From Streptomyces sp. SCSIO 75703 (GTDB taxonomy: Bacteria; Actinomycetota; Actinomycetes; Streptomycetales; Streptomycetaceae): a stretch of DNA of 64,000 nucleotides. Under the pieces are notes generated by a model. The model did not search any database, was not told where the DNA came from, and saw only the letters and a list, made by a program, of their open reading frames with translations. Of the stretch, positions 17,100-25,730 are shown piece after piece (positions within the stretch are counted from its first letter, which is position 1; each line of letters starts with the position of its first letter). The stretch covers positions 4,340,001 to 4,404,000 of the forward strand of contig NZ_CP144555.1 in NCBI RefSeq assembly GCF_036607905.1, given 5' to 3'. The position numbers and the translations under genes were made by a program.

Positions 17100-18737
17100 G
17101 TGACCGACACGACCCCGACGACGGGCCCGATCCCGGCCCCGCTGACCCTCGACGGCCCCGGTCAGGGCGCCGTCGCCCTGACCCCCGAGACCACCCTGGC
17201 GGGCGGCCCCGGCACCGGGACCACCGAGCGCTGGCTGCGCGCCGTCCTCGGCCCCGCCCTCGGCCTCACCCTGCCCACCGCCCCGCCCGGCGCCCCGGCC
17301 GGCCTGCGGCTGCGCGTCGACGACACGCTCGGGCCGGAGGAGTACCGGCTCACCTCCGGCGCCGACGGCGTCGAGATCGCCGGCGGCGACGCGGCGGGCG
17401 TCTTCTGGGGCGCGCAGACCCTGCGCCAGCTCATCGGCCCGGACGCCTTCCGCCGGGCACCGCTCAGGCCCGGCGCCGAACACCGGGTGCCGCACCTGAC
17501 CGTGCGGGACGCGCCCCGCTTCCGCTGGCGCGGCCTCATGCTCGACGTCGCCCGGCACTTCATGCCCAAGGACGGCGTACTGCGCTACCTCGACCTGATG
17601 GCCGCGCACAAACTCAACGTCCTGCACTTCCACCTGACGGACGACCAGGGCTGGCGAATCGAGATCCTGCGCTATCCCGAACTCACCGCCACCGGCGCCT
17701 GGCGGCCCCGCACCAAATACGGCCACCGGGCCTCCCCGCTGTGGGAGGACAAGCCCCACGGCGGCCACTACACCCAGGACGACATCCGTGAGATCGTCGC
17801 CTACGCCGCCGAGCGCCACATCACCGTCGTCCCGGAAATCGACGTGCCCGGCCACTCGCAGGCCGCCATCGCCGCCTATCCGGAACTCGGCAACACCGAC
17901 GTCGTCGACACCGCGGCCCTCGGCGTCTGGGACACCTGGGGCGTCTCCCCGAACGTCCTCGCCCCCTCCGAGAACACCCTGCGCTTCTACGAGGGCGTCT
18001 TCGAGGAACTGCTCGGCCTTTTCCCCTCCGAGTTCGTCCACGTGGGCGGCGACGAATGCCCCAAGGAACAGTGGCGCGCGTCGCCCGCGGCACAGGCCCG
18101 TATCGCGGAACTCGGGGTCGACGGCGAGGACGGACTCCAGTCCTGGTTCATCCGGCACTTCGACCGCTGGCTCACCGAACGCGGGCGCCGGCTCATCGGC
18201 TGGGACGAGATCCTGGAGGGCGGCCTGGCCGAGGGCGCGGCCGTCTCCTCCTGGCGCGGCTACGCGGGCGGGATCGCCGCCGCACGCGCCGGACACGACG
18301 TCGTCATGTGCCCCGAGCAGCAGGTCTACCTGGACCACCGGCAGCACGGCGGCCCGGACGAGCCGGTTCCGATCGGGTACGTGCGCACTCTGGAGGACGT
18401 CTACCGGTTCGAGCCGGTTCCGCCCGCGCTGACCGAGGCGGAGGCCGCGCGCGTGCTCGGCACCCAGGCCAACGTGTGGACCGAGGTGATGGAGAACCAG
18501 GCCCGCGTGGACTACCAGGTCTTCCCGCGGCTCGCCGCCTTCGCCGAGGTCGCCTGGAGTGCCCTGCCGGCCCCCGCCGACCGGGACTTCGCCGGCTTCG
18601 AGGAGCGCATGGCCGAGCACTACCGGCGCCTGGACGCCCTCGGCGTCGCCTACCGGCGGCCCGGCGGCCCGCTGCCCTGGGAACGCCGGCCCGGGGTGCT
18701 CGGCCGCCCGGTCGAGGGCGCGCCCCCGAACAAGTAG
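17100..18737 (+). CDS. Beta-N-acetylhexosaminidase, family GH20
   Basis: A 545-residue glycosidase releasing terminal GlcNAc (or GalNAc) from oligosaccharides. Residues 1-130 form the GH20b supporting domain. The TIM barrel begins at FRWRGLMLDVARHFMPKDGVLRYLDLMA and contains LNVLHFHLTDDQGWRIEI and the catalytic pair Asp318-Glu319 in HVGGDECPKEQW; Asp orients the substrate acetamido group, Glu is the acid. There is no signal peptide, so it is cytoplasmic and would hydrolyse imported chitobiose-type sugars. GTG 17100 lies one base after the permease stop, so it is the fourth gene of the transporter operon. Its last codons lie in a 21-bp triplicated DNA repeat. Confidence 0.92.
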   Translation: MTDTTPTTGPIPAPLTLDGPGQGAVALTPETTLAGGPGTGTTERWLRAVLGPALGLTLPTAPPGAPAGLRLRVDDTLGPEEYRLTSGADGVEIAGGDAAGVFWGAQTLRQLIGPDAFRRAPLRPGAEHRVPHLTVRDAPRFRWRGLMLDVARHFMPKDGVLRYLDLMAAHKLNVLHFHLTDDQGWRIEILRYPELTATGAWRPRTKYGHRASPLWEDKPHGGHYTQDDIREIVAYAAERHITVVPEIDVPGHSQAAIAAYPELGNTDVVDTAALGVWDTWGVSPNVLAPSENTLRFYEGVFEELLGLFPSEFVHVGGDECPKEQWRASPAAQARIAELGVDGEDGLQSWFIRHFDRWLTERGRRLIGWDEILEGGLAEGAAVSSWRGYAGGIAAARAGHDVVMCPEQQVYLDHRQHGGPDEPVPIGYVRTLEDVYRFEPVPPALTEAEAARVLGTQANVWTEVMENQARVDYQVFPRLAAFAEVAWSALPAPADRDFAGFEERMAEHYRRLDALGVAYRRPGGPLPWERRPGVLGRPVEGAPPNK

Positions 18738-18778
18738 GGCGCGCCCCCGAAAAAGTAGGGCGCACCGCCGGACACGTA
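18716..18778 (+). repeat. Three tandem 21-bp repeats at the GH20 stop codon
   Basis: Units at 18716-18736, 18737-18757 and 18758-18778 begin GGGCG and end GTA. Copies 1 and 2 differ by one base; copy 3 is diverged. The TAG stop spans the junction of units 1 and 2 and recurs between 2 and 3, encoding GAPPNK-stop then GAPPKK-stop. Confidence 0.8.
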
Positions 18779-18807
18779 CGGAAAACGCCCCCAAACACCA
18801 CTCAAGA

Positions 18808-18939
18808 GTGGCAACTCGCACGCAACGCCGATCACCGGAGGTCCCGTGTGAAACCTGGCCATCTCCCTGGCCAGGTGGGCGAATGCCGCCTAGCGGACCC
18901 CTGCGTTCGGGCCCTGCAAAGATGTGCCAGAGTTGCCAC
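18808..18939. promoter_or_regulatory. Inverted repeats upstream of the molybdo-enzyme operon
   Basis: GTGGCAACTC (18808-18817) and its complement GAGTTGCCAC (18930-18939) flank a hairpin with 9-bp arms, ACCTGGCCA/TGGCCAGGT (18853-18876). Distant matching sites could hold a looping regulator, and the inner hairpin could be an operator or terminator. No known factor is recognised. Confidence 0.4.
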
Positions 18940-19011
18940 GTCGGCCCTGTCAGCACGTACCGTACGGCGACACGGGCGGGACCAGTGGGACAGCGGGAAG
19001 GGGCAGTCGGG

Positions 19012-19905
19012 TTGACCACGCACGCACCGCAGGCGGCGCAGGCCGTCACGCTGCCCACGACACTGGACGAGGCCGTGGCGGTGCTCACCGCCACGCCCGC
19101 CGCGGTGCCGGTGGCGGGCGGCACCGACCTGATGACGTCCGTGAACTCCGGCCAGCTGCGGCCCGCCGCGCTGGTCGGACTCGGCCGCATCAGCGAGATC
19201 CGGGGCTGGCAGTACCAGGACGGGCACGCCCTGCTCGGCGCGGGACTCACCCACGCCCGCATGGGCCGCCCCGACTTCGCCGCCCTCATCCCGGCGCTGG
19301 CCGCCGCCGCCCGCGCCGCCGGCCCGCCGCAGATCCGCAACGCGGGCACCCTGGGCGGCAACATCGCCTCCGCCGCCCCGACCGGCGACGCGCTGCCGGT
19401 CCTGGCCGCGCTGGAGGCGACCCTGATCATCGCGGGCCCGTCCGGGGCCCGCCGGGAGATGCCGGTCTCACACCTGCTGGCCGGCATGGAGATGCTGCGC
19501 GCGGGCGAACTGATCGGCCACGTGCGCGTGCCGCTGCTGCACGCCCCCCAGGTCTTCCTGAAGGCCACCGGCCGGACCGGTCCGGGGCGCGCGCTGGCCT
19601 CGGTGGCCCTGGTCCTCGACCCGGCCCGGCGCGGCGTGCGCTGCGCGGTCGGCGCCATCGCGCCGATGCCCCTGCGCCCCCTGGACGCCGAGGAGTGGGT
19701 CGCCCGGCTCATCGACTGGGACAACGGCCGCGCGATCGTCCCGGAGGCCCTGAGCGCCTTCGGCGAGTACGTCGCCGCCGCCTGCATCCCGGACGCCACG
19801 CCGGCCGAGGACGGCTCCGCGCAGCAGCTCCCGCCCGCCGTACTGCACCTGCGGCGCACCGTCGCCGCGCTGGCCCGACGAGCACTGGGGAGGGCGCTGT
19901 CGTGA
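19012..19905 (+). CDS. Molybdo-flavoenzyme (xanthine dehydrogenase family) FAD subunit
   Basis: A 297-residue CoxM/CutM-like subunit that carries FAD and passes electrons onward. FAD loops are visible: PVAGGTDLMTSVNSG (about 33-47) and QIRNAGTLGGNIASAAPTGD (about 108-127, with the TLGGN motif). The likely start is TTG 19012, eight bases after GGAAGGGG; upstream GTG codons lack a site. It is the first gene of a three-subunit operon with 4-nt overlaps. CO- or xanthine-type enzymes all use this layout, so substrate cannot be deduced. Confidence 0.85.
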   Translation: MTTHAPQAAQAVTLPTTLDEAVAVLTATPAAVPVAGGTDLMTSVNSGQLRPAALVGLGRISEIRGWQYQDGHALLGAGLTHARMGRPDFAALIPALAAAARAAGPPQIRNAGTLGGNIASAAPTGDALPVLAALEATLIIAGPSGARREMPVSHLLAGMEMLRAGELIGHVRVPLLHAPQVFLKATGRTGPGRALASVALVLDPARRGVRCAVGAIAPMPLRPLDAEEWVARLIDWDNGRAIVPEALSAFGEYVAAACIPDATPAEDGSAQQLPPAVLHLRRTVAALARRALGRALS

Positions 19906-22154
19906 CCGACGACCAGCAGGGAGAGGGCGCCGCGCCCCGCGGCGGCGGGCGTTGGGACCCGCTGCCCCAGGGCGAGTACGACGACGGTGCCACCGCCTTC
20001 GTGAAGCTCCCCGAGGGGGGCGTCGACGCGCTGCTCGCCTCCGCCGACAGCCCGCTCGCCGCGCCGGGCCACGGCTACGTGCCGCCGCAGATCACCGTCA
20101 CGCCCGCGAGCACCGCCGGCACCGACCCGGCGGCCACCGCCTGGGCGACGCCGCCCGACGGCACCCGGTGGCAGCAGGCCCCGGACGCCGGGGGACCGGC
20201 GGCGCAGCGCTTCCCCGGGCAGGGGTACGCGGGACAGGAGTACGCCGGGCAGGGGTACGGGAGCGGGTCGTACGCGGCCCCGGCCGAACCGGACGCCTAC
20301 TCCGGCCAGGTGCCCTACCAGGGCCACGGCGGGCCGGACGGTTACCCGGCGCAGGACCCGTACGGGCGGCCCGGCCCGGAGGCCCACGGTGGCCAGGCCG
20401 GACAGCCGGGGCAGCGGCCGGCGGACGGCGGGCACGACGACCGGTTCGCGTACCACCCGGACGCCTCCGGTCAGTGGGACCTGGGTGGCGAGGCGCCCGC
20501 GCCCGCCCCGGGCCCCGGCGCCGCCGGCCCCGACACCGCCGGACGCGGTCCCGCCGGGCCCGGCCCGTCCGGGCAGTGGTCCATCCCGCTGGCCGAGGGC
20601 GAACTCCCCGACGACTCGGGCGAGTTCACCACGTCGTCGCTGGCAGGCCAGTGGGCCGGCGGCGCCGCTCCGCCGGCCACGCTCCCGGGCGGCGCCGCCG
20701 CGCCCTGGGCGCCCCAGCCGGCCGGACAGCCGTGGGGAGAGCAGGGGCGGGAACGCCCCGGTGGGCTGCCGGACGCCGGTCCCCGGACCGACGGGCGCGG
20801 CGAGGCACTCGCGGGCGGGGAGGCCCCCGCGCCCGCCGAGGCCGGTGGGGTCCACGGGGCGACGGAGGGTGCCGGAGCTGGTGGGGCCAGTGCGTCCGGC
20901 GTGACCGGCGGGGTCGGCAGTGCTGCTGAGCCCGGTGGGTCCGCCGATGCCGGCGGTGCTGCCGGCGCCTCGGCGTCTGCCGAGGCCGGAGCGTTCGGCG
21001 CGACCGGTGAGACGGCCGAGAGCAGCGCCCCCGCCCAACCTGACGATCATGCTGGTGCGGCTGGTGCGGCTGGTGCGGCTGGTGCGGCTGGTGCGGCTGG
21101 TGCGGCTGGCGCCGGCGAGGCCGAGGCGACTCCTGGGTCCGTCGAGGCCGAGGAGGTCGTCGAGGCGGGCGAGGCGCCTGGGCCGGAAGGGCCCCAGGAG
21201 GCCCCTGAAGGCCCCGTGGAGCCCTCCGTGGCCCCCGCGGGGCACTCCGAGGCCACCCAGGGGCCGGAGGCCGCCCAGGCCCCCGTGCCGGACCCCGCCC
21301 AGGCCCCGGTGCCGGACCCGGCGTCCGACGGGGAGGCACCCCCCGGGACCGGCTCCGCCCCGCTGCCCGAGCCCGTCGCCGACCCCGCCGCCGACCCCGC
21401 GGCCACGGGCCGGGGAGCCTCGCTCGGCGCCCACGACGAACACCCCCTCGCCTCCTACGTGCTCCGCGTCAACGGCGCCGACCGGCCCGTCACCGACGCC
21501 TGGATCGGCGAGTCGCTCCTGTACGTGCTGCGCGAACGCCTCGGCCTCGCGGGCGCCAAGGACGGCTGCTCCCAGGGCGAGTGCGGCGCCTGCAACGTGC
21601 AGGTCGACGGCCGCCTCGTCGCCTCCTGCCTCGTCCCGGCCGTCACCGCCGCCGGCAGCGAGGTGCGCACCGTCGAGGGGCTGGCCACCGACGGCCGGCC
21701 CTCCGACGTCCAGCGGGCCCTCGCCCGGTGCGGCGCGGTGCAGTGCGGCTTCTGCGTGCCCGGCATGGCGATGACCGTGCACAACCTCCTGGAGGGCAAC
21801 CCGGCCCCGACCGAGCTGGAGACCCGCCAGGCCCTCTGCGGCAACCTGTGCCGCTGCTCCGGCTACCGGGGCGTCCTGGAGGCGGTCCGCGAGGTCGTCG
21901 CCGAACGCGCCGCCGACGCCGGGACCGAGGGGGAGGAGGACGCCGGCCCCGGCGAGGACGAGGCCCGCATCCCGCACCAGGCCGGGCCCGGCGCGGGCGG
22001 TGCCGGCCCCTCCGCCTTCGACCCGGCGTCCCGGGCCGCCGCCCCCGACCCGCACGGGGGCCCCCCGCACGACCACCGGCCGCCCGAGGGCCGGCCCCCG
22101 TACGACCAGCCCTACGACCAGCCGCCCCACGGTCAGGACGGAGGCCAGGCGTGA
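19902..22154 (+). CDS. Molybdo-flavoenzyme [2Fe-2S] subunit with very long disordered N-terminal extension
   Basis: A 750-residue protein, against a usual 160-180 for this subunit. The true iron-sulfur part is the C-terminal about 240 residues: YVLRVNGADRPV, then plant-type cluster Cys residues in CSQGECGACNV...C, then the second cluster in CGAVQCGFCVPGM...CGNLCRCSGYRG. Residues 1 to about 495 have no fold and are rich in Gly, Ala, Pro, Gln and acidic residues, including an AGA tripeptide repeat. A further acidic/Pro tail of about 80 residues follows the clusters. GTG 19902 overlaps the FAD subunit stop (GTGA). No frameshift is needed for the fusion; codon use becomes GGT/GCT-rich in the expanded part (about 20.87-21.11 kb). 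Confidence 0.85.
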   Translation: MTDDQQGEGAAPRGGGRWDPLPQGEYDDGATAFVKLPEGGVDALLASADSPLAAPGHGYVPPQITVTPASTAGTDPAATAWATPPDGTRWQQAPDAGGPAAQRFPGQGYAGQEYAGQGYGSGSYAAPAEPDAYSGQVPYQGHGGPDGYPAQDPYGRPGPEAHGGQAGQPGQRPADGGHDDRFAYHPDASGQWDLGGEAPAPAPGPGAAGPDTAGRGPAGPGPSGQWSIPLAEGELPDDSGEFTTSSLAGQWAGGAAPPATLPGGAAAPWAPQPAGQPWGEQGRERPGGLPDAGPRTDGRGEALAGGEAPAPAEAGGVHGATEGAGAGGASASGVTGGVGSAAEPGGSADAGGAAGASASAEAGAFGATGETAESSAPAQPDDHAGAAGAAGAAGAAGAAGAAGAGEAEATPGSVEAEEVVEAGEAPGPEGPQEAPEGPVEPSVAPAGHSEATQGPEAAQAPVPDPAQAPVPDPASDGEAPPGTGSAPLPEPVADPAADPAATGRGASLGAHDEHPLASYVLRVNGADRPVTDAWIGESLLYVLRERLGLAGAKDGCSQGECGACNVQVDGRLVASCLVPAVTAAGSEVRTVEGLATDGRPSDVQRALARCGAVQCGFCVPGMAMTVHNLLEGNPAPTELETRQALCGNLCRCSGYRGVLEAVREVVAERAADAGTEGEEDAGPGEDEARIPHQAGPGAGGAGPSAFDPASRAAAPDPHGGPPHDHRPPEGRPPYDQPYDQPPHGQDGGQA
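21051..21104 (+). repeat. Six perfect 9-bp tandem repeats inside the Fe-S subunit gene
   Basis: The unit GCTGGTGCG occurs six times in a row, with a seventh degenerate copy to 21113. It is in frame and encodes Ala-Gly-Ala. It looks like a replication-slippage array, and copy number may vary between isolates without breaking the frame. Confidence 0.9.
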
Positions 22155-24454
22155 GCGACGAGACCGCCGCCGCGGAGGCCGGCGCGGCGCAGACCGACCC
22201 CGACGCGCCCCCGCTCGGCCTCGGCGCGTCCCTGCAGCCCGCCGACGCCCGCGCCAAGACCGAGGGCACCTTCCCCTACGCCGCCGACCTGTGGGCCGAG
22301 GGGCTGCTGTGGGCGGCCGTCCTGCGCTCCCCGCACCCGCACGCGCGCATCGTCTCCATCGACACCAGCCACGCGCGCGAGATGCCCGGCGTCCGCGCGG
22401 TGATCACCCACGAGGACGTGCCTGGCACCCCGCTGCACGGCCGCGGCCGGGCCGACCGGCCGCTCTTCGCCTCCGAGGTCGTACGCCACCACGGCGAACC
22501 CCTCGCCGCCGTCGCCGCCGACCACCCGGACACCGCCCGGATGGCCGCCGCCGCCGTCATCGTCGAGTACGAGGTGCTCGACCCGGTGACCGACCCGGAG
22601 CGGGCGTTCGAGGCGGAACCGCTGCACCCCGACGGCAACCTGATCCGGCACATCCCGCTGCGCCACGGCGACCCGGACGCCGCCGGCGAGATCGTCGTCG
22701 ACGGCCTCTACCGCATCGGCCGCCAGGACCCCGCCCCCATCGGCGCCGAGGCCGGCCTCGCCGTGCCCCGCCCCGACGGCGGCGTGGAGCTGTACCTGGC
22801 CTCCACCGACCCGCACGGCGACCGCGACGCCGCCGCCGCCTGCTACGGGCTGGAACCCGAGCGCGTCAAGATCGTCGTCACCGGCGTGCCCGGCGCCACC
22901 GCCGACCGCGAGGACCAGGGCTTCCAGCTCCCGCTGGGCCTGCTCGCCCTCAAGACCGGCTGCCCGGTCAAGCTCACCGCCACGCGCGAGGAGTCCTTCC
23001 TCGGCCACGCCCACCGCCACCCCACCCTGCTGCGCTACCGCCACCACGCGGACGGCGAGGGCCGGGTGGTGAAGGTCGAGGCACAGATCCTGCTCGACGC
23101 GGGCGCCTACGCCGACACCTCCTCCGACGCGCTCGCCGCCGCCGTCGCCTTCGCCTGCGGCCCCTACGTGGTGCCGAACGCCTTCATCGAGGGCTGGGCG
23201 GTGCGCACCAACAACCCGCCGTCGGGCCATGTGCGCGGCGAGGGCGCGATGCAGGTCTGCGCCGCCTACGAGGCGCAGATGGACAAGATCGCCAAGAAGC
23301 TCGGCCTCGAACCCGCCGAGGTCCGGCTGCGCAACGTGCTCGCCACCGGCGACGTGCTGCCCACCGGCCAGACCGTCACCTGCCCGGCCCCCGTCGCCGA
23401 ACTCCTGGAGGCGGTACGGGAGTTCCCGCTGCCGCCGCTGCCCAAGGACACCCCCGAGGACGAGTGGCTGCTGCCCGGCGGCCCCGAGGGCGCGGGCGAA
23501 CCGGGCGCGGTGCGGCGCGGCGTGGGCTACGGCATCGGCATGGTGCACATGCTCGGCGCGGAGGGCGCCGACGAGGTGTCCACGGCCACCGTCCGGGTCC
23601 AGGGCGGGTCCGCGACCGTGCTGTGCGCGGCCGTCGAGACCGGCCAGGGCTTCACCACCCTCGCCCGGCAGATCGTGCAGGAGACCCTCGGCATCGACGA
23701 CGTGCGCGTCGCCCCGGTCGACACCGACCAGCCGACGGCCGGCGCGGGCTGCCGGGGCCGGCACACCTGGGTGTCGGGCGGCGCGGTCGAGCGGGCCGCG
23801 AAGATGGTCCGCACCCAGCTCCTCCAGCCGCTCGCCCACAAGTTCGGCATGTCCACCGAGCTGCTCCAGATCACCGACGGCAAGATCACCTCGTACGACG
23901 GGGTGCTGTCGACCACCGTCACCGAGGCGATGGACGGCAAGGAACTGTGGGCCACCGCGCAGTGCCGCCCGCACCCCACGGAGCCCCTCGACGCCGCCGG
24001 GCAGGGCGACGCCTTCGTCGGCATGGCGTTCTGCGCGATCCGCGCGGTCGTCGACGTCGACATCGAGATCGGCTCCGTGCGCGTGGTGGAACTGGCCGTC
24101 GCCCAGGACGTGGGCCGGGTGCTCAACCCGGCGCAGCTCGCCGCCCGCATCGAGGCGGGCGTCACCCAGGGCGTGGGCATCGCGCTCACCGAGAACCTCC
24201 GCACCCCGCGCGGGCTGGTCCGCCACCCCGACCTCACCGGCTACGCCCTGCCGACCGCCCTGGACACCCCGGACATCCGCATCGTCAAGCTGGTCGAGGA
24301 GCGGGACGTCGTCGCCCCCTTCGGCGCCAAGGCGGTCAGCGCGGTGCCCGTGGTGGCGTCCCCGGCGGCCATCGCCTCGGCGGTGCGCGCGGCCACCGGC
24401 CGCCCGGTCAACCGGCTGCCGATCCGCCCCCAGGCCGCGGTGGTCACGGGCTGA
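22151..24454 (+). CDS. Molybdo-flavoenzyme Mo-cofactor subunit, apparently lacking the catalytic Glu
   Basis: A 767-residue large subunit of the xanthine dehydrogenase/CO dehydrogenase family. GTG 22151 overlaps the Fe-S subunit stop (GTGA). Family features are the LQPADARAKTEGTFPYAADL opening, the aldehyde-oxidase a/b hammerhead (about 40-150), PSGHVRGEGAMQVCAAYEAQMDKIA, the pterin-binding ETGQGFTTLARQIVQE, and VAQDVGRVLNP with GVTQGVGIALTE. Near the end the usual GAKGVGEPP, whose Glu starts catalysis, reads GAKAVSAVP, so Glu and its flanking Gly are absent. The normally conserved HAPME segment reads PAPIGAE. The subunit may be inactive, use another base, or have a non-oxidative role. Confidence 0.85.
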   Translation: MSDETAAAEAGAAQTDPDAPPLGLGASLQPADARAKTEGTFPYAADLWAEGLLWAAVLRSPHPHARIVSIDTSHAREMPGVRAVITHEDVPGTPLHGRGRADRPLFASEVVRHHGEPLAAVAADHPDTARMAAAAVIVEYEVLDPVTDPERAFEAEPLHPDGNLIRHIPLRHGDPDAAGEIVVDGLYRIGRQDPAPIGAEAGLAVPRPDGGVELYLASTDPHGDRDAAAACYGLEPERVKIVVTGVPGATADREDQGFQLPLGLLALKTGCPVKLTATREESFLGHAHRHPTLLRYRHHADGEGRVVKVEAQILLDAGAYADTSSDALAAAVAFACGPYVVPNAFIEGWAVRTNNPPSGHVRGEGAMQVCAAYEAQMDKIAKKLGLEPAEVRLRNVLATGDVLPTGQTVTCPAPVAELLEAVREFPLPPLPKDTPEDEWLLPGGPEGAGEPGAVRRGVGYGIGMVHMLGAEGADEVSTATVRVQGGSATVLCAAVETGQGFTTLARQIVQETLGIDDVRVAPVDTDQPTAGAGCRGRHTWVSGGAVERAAKMVRTQLLQPLAHKFGMSTELLQITDGKITSYDGVLSTTVTEAMDGKELWATAQCRPHPTEPLDAAGQGDAFVGMAFCAIRAVVDVDIEIGSVRVVELAVAQDVGRVLNPAQLAARIEAGVTQGVGIALTENLRTPRGLVRHPDLTGYALPTALDTPDIRIVKLVEERDVVAPFGAKAVSAVPVVASPAAIASAVRAATGRPVNRLPIRPQAAVVTG

Positions 24455-24546
24455 TCCCGCGCGGCGGGGGCGTTGTCGGTGGGACGCCCTAGTGTGGCGG
24501 TCGGTGGGGCGGTCGTGCCCGCCGGGACCAGACGCGCGGGGGACGC

Positions 24547-25578
24547 ATGAGCACACCGACCGGGTACCGCCCCGATCCGTACCGGACGGGGTACGACACC
24601 GATCCGTCAGCGGCCGGGCACCGCCCCGATCCGTACGCCGCGCACCGGCCCGCGCGGCGCCGCCCCGCCCCTGTGCCGCGCTCCCTGGCCGGTTGCGCGG
24701 CGGTGGCCGACGCGCTGGCCGCCCTGCGCGCCGGTGCCCGGGGGCCCGCCGCGACGCCCCGGTGGGCGGCCGCGCTGCTGGGCGACGATCCGCGGGCGCT
24801 GCGCGCGGTGGCGTCGCTGCTCCGGCCGGCCTGCGCGGCGCACGGTCCGGTCCGCCCCGGCGGCCTCGCCCTGGACCTGCCCGCCCGGCTCCTCGCGGAG
24901 GGCTTCGGCGCCGGGCGGATCGTCCGCTTCGAGGACGTGGACTTCCCGGCCGGGCTCACCCACGAGCCGAGCCGCCGTTTCCTGCGCGAGGTGGGCCTGC
25001 CCGAGGACGGACCGGGGTTCCGCCTCGACACGGACGTGCCGCTGCCGACCCTGGCGGAACTCCACGCCCTCACCGACGACCCGGACGCCTACGCCGACGC
25101 CCCGGACACCCCGCCGATACCGGGCACGGACCACCTGATCCACCTCGGCCGCCTGCCGGACGACGGCCGGCTGCTCCTCGACGGCACGACAGGCACGGTC
25201 CTCCACCTCACGACGACCGCCGCCCGCCCCCTCACCACGGACCTCTCCACCCTCGCCCTCACCCTCTGGCTCACCCACCGGTCGCGGACCGGCCCGGGGA
25301 AGGCGGAGCCCCTCCGGGCGGACGGCTACCGGAACCCGGCCCGCACAGAAGCCCCGGCGGCGGCCCCCAGCCGCGAAACCCGCCCTCGCGTCCCGGGTCC
25401 CCGCGGAACGACGCCCGCCCCGCCGGGCCCGGCGAGCCGGCGATGGACACCACCCCGCACCCCCCCTCCGACCTGCCGCCCCGCATCCCCAACGCGGTCT
25501 TCCACGACGACCGGGACTTGTCCTTACGGCGTCAGGATCAGACGAGTTGGCGAAGTCCATCAAGGACGCGTTGCATGA
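24547..25578 (+). CDS. SUKH-4-like immunity family protein, C terminus doubtful
   Basis: ATG 24547. Residues about 45-245 resemble the SUKH-4 family of immunity and deaminase-associated proteins common in Streptomyces: GGLALDLPARLLAEGFGAGRIVRFEDVDFP, THEPSRRFLREVGLPEDGPGFRLDTDVPLPTLAEL, and TDHLIHLGRLPDDGRLLLDGTTGTVLHLT. After about residue 265 the sequence turns Pro/Arg-rich. From 25443 it reads out of frame through the next gene and into the island, stopping only at 25578. The natural C terminus is therefore probably lost by frameshift or insertion. Family assignment is by pattern recall only. Confidence 0.55.
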   Translation: MSTPTGYRPDPYRTGYDTDPSAAGHRPDPYAAHRPARRRPAPVPRSLAGCAAVADALAALRAGARGPAATPRWAAALLGDDPRALRAVASLLRPACAAHGPVRPGGLALDLPARLLAEGFGAGRIVRFEDVDFPAGLTHEPSRRFLREVGLPEDGPGFRLDTDVPLPTLAELHALTDDPDAYADAPDTPPIPGTDHLIHLGRLPDDGRLLLDGTTGTVLHLTTTAARPLTTDLSTLALTLWLTHRSRTGPGKAEPLRADGYRNPARTEAPAAAPSRETRPRVPGPRGTTPAPPGPASRRWTPPRTPPPTCRPASPTRSSTTTGTCPYGVRIRRVGEVHQGRVA

Positions 25579-25730
25579 GGGCGGTGGTGGCGACCCTTTC
25601 CATCCGGCCGGCCCGCGGCCTGGTCTCGCCTGGCACCCGAGCCGGCAGGCCGGGAACGCATGGCGGCTTCGGAGGCTCACTGAGTGGCATCTCAGCCCAG
25701 ACGACCTTGCCGCCGACGTTCGGACGGTAG
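25443..25730 (+). pseudogene. 5' remnant of a gene interrupted at the island boundary
   Basis: ATG 25443 opens a frame (MDTTPHPPSDLPPRIPNAVF) with host-like codon use for about 25-30 codons, to about 25520. Then G+C drops and the frame continues as the antisense of the island ATPase gene, ending at 25730. I read the first part as the beginning of a second gene in the SUKH operon, cut by insertion of the island. No continuation is found on the other side of the island. Confidence 0.4.

Noticed and set aside
20400..21110. The repeats in the Fe-S subunit gene as a CRISPR or PE/PPE-like element
   Set aside because: Units are 9 bp, contiguous, in frame and without spacers; it is simple coding slippage.
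16920..22130. A 1736-codon open frame on the minus strand
   Set aside because: It runs antisense to the GH20 gene and the molybdo-enzyme genes. Its composition is the mirror of GC-rich codons, with no domain.
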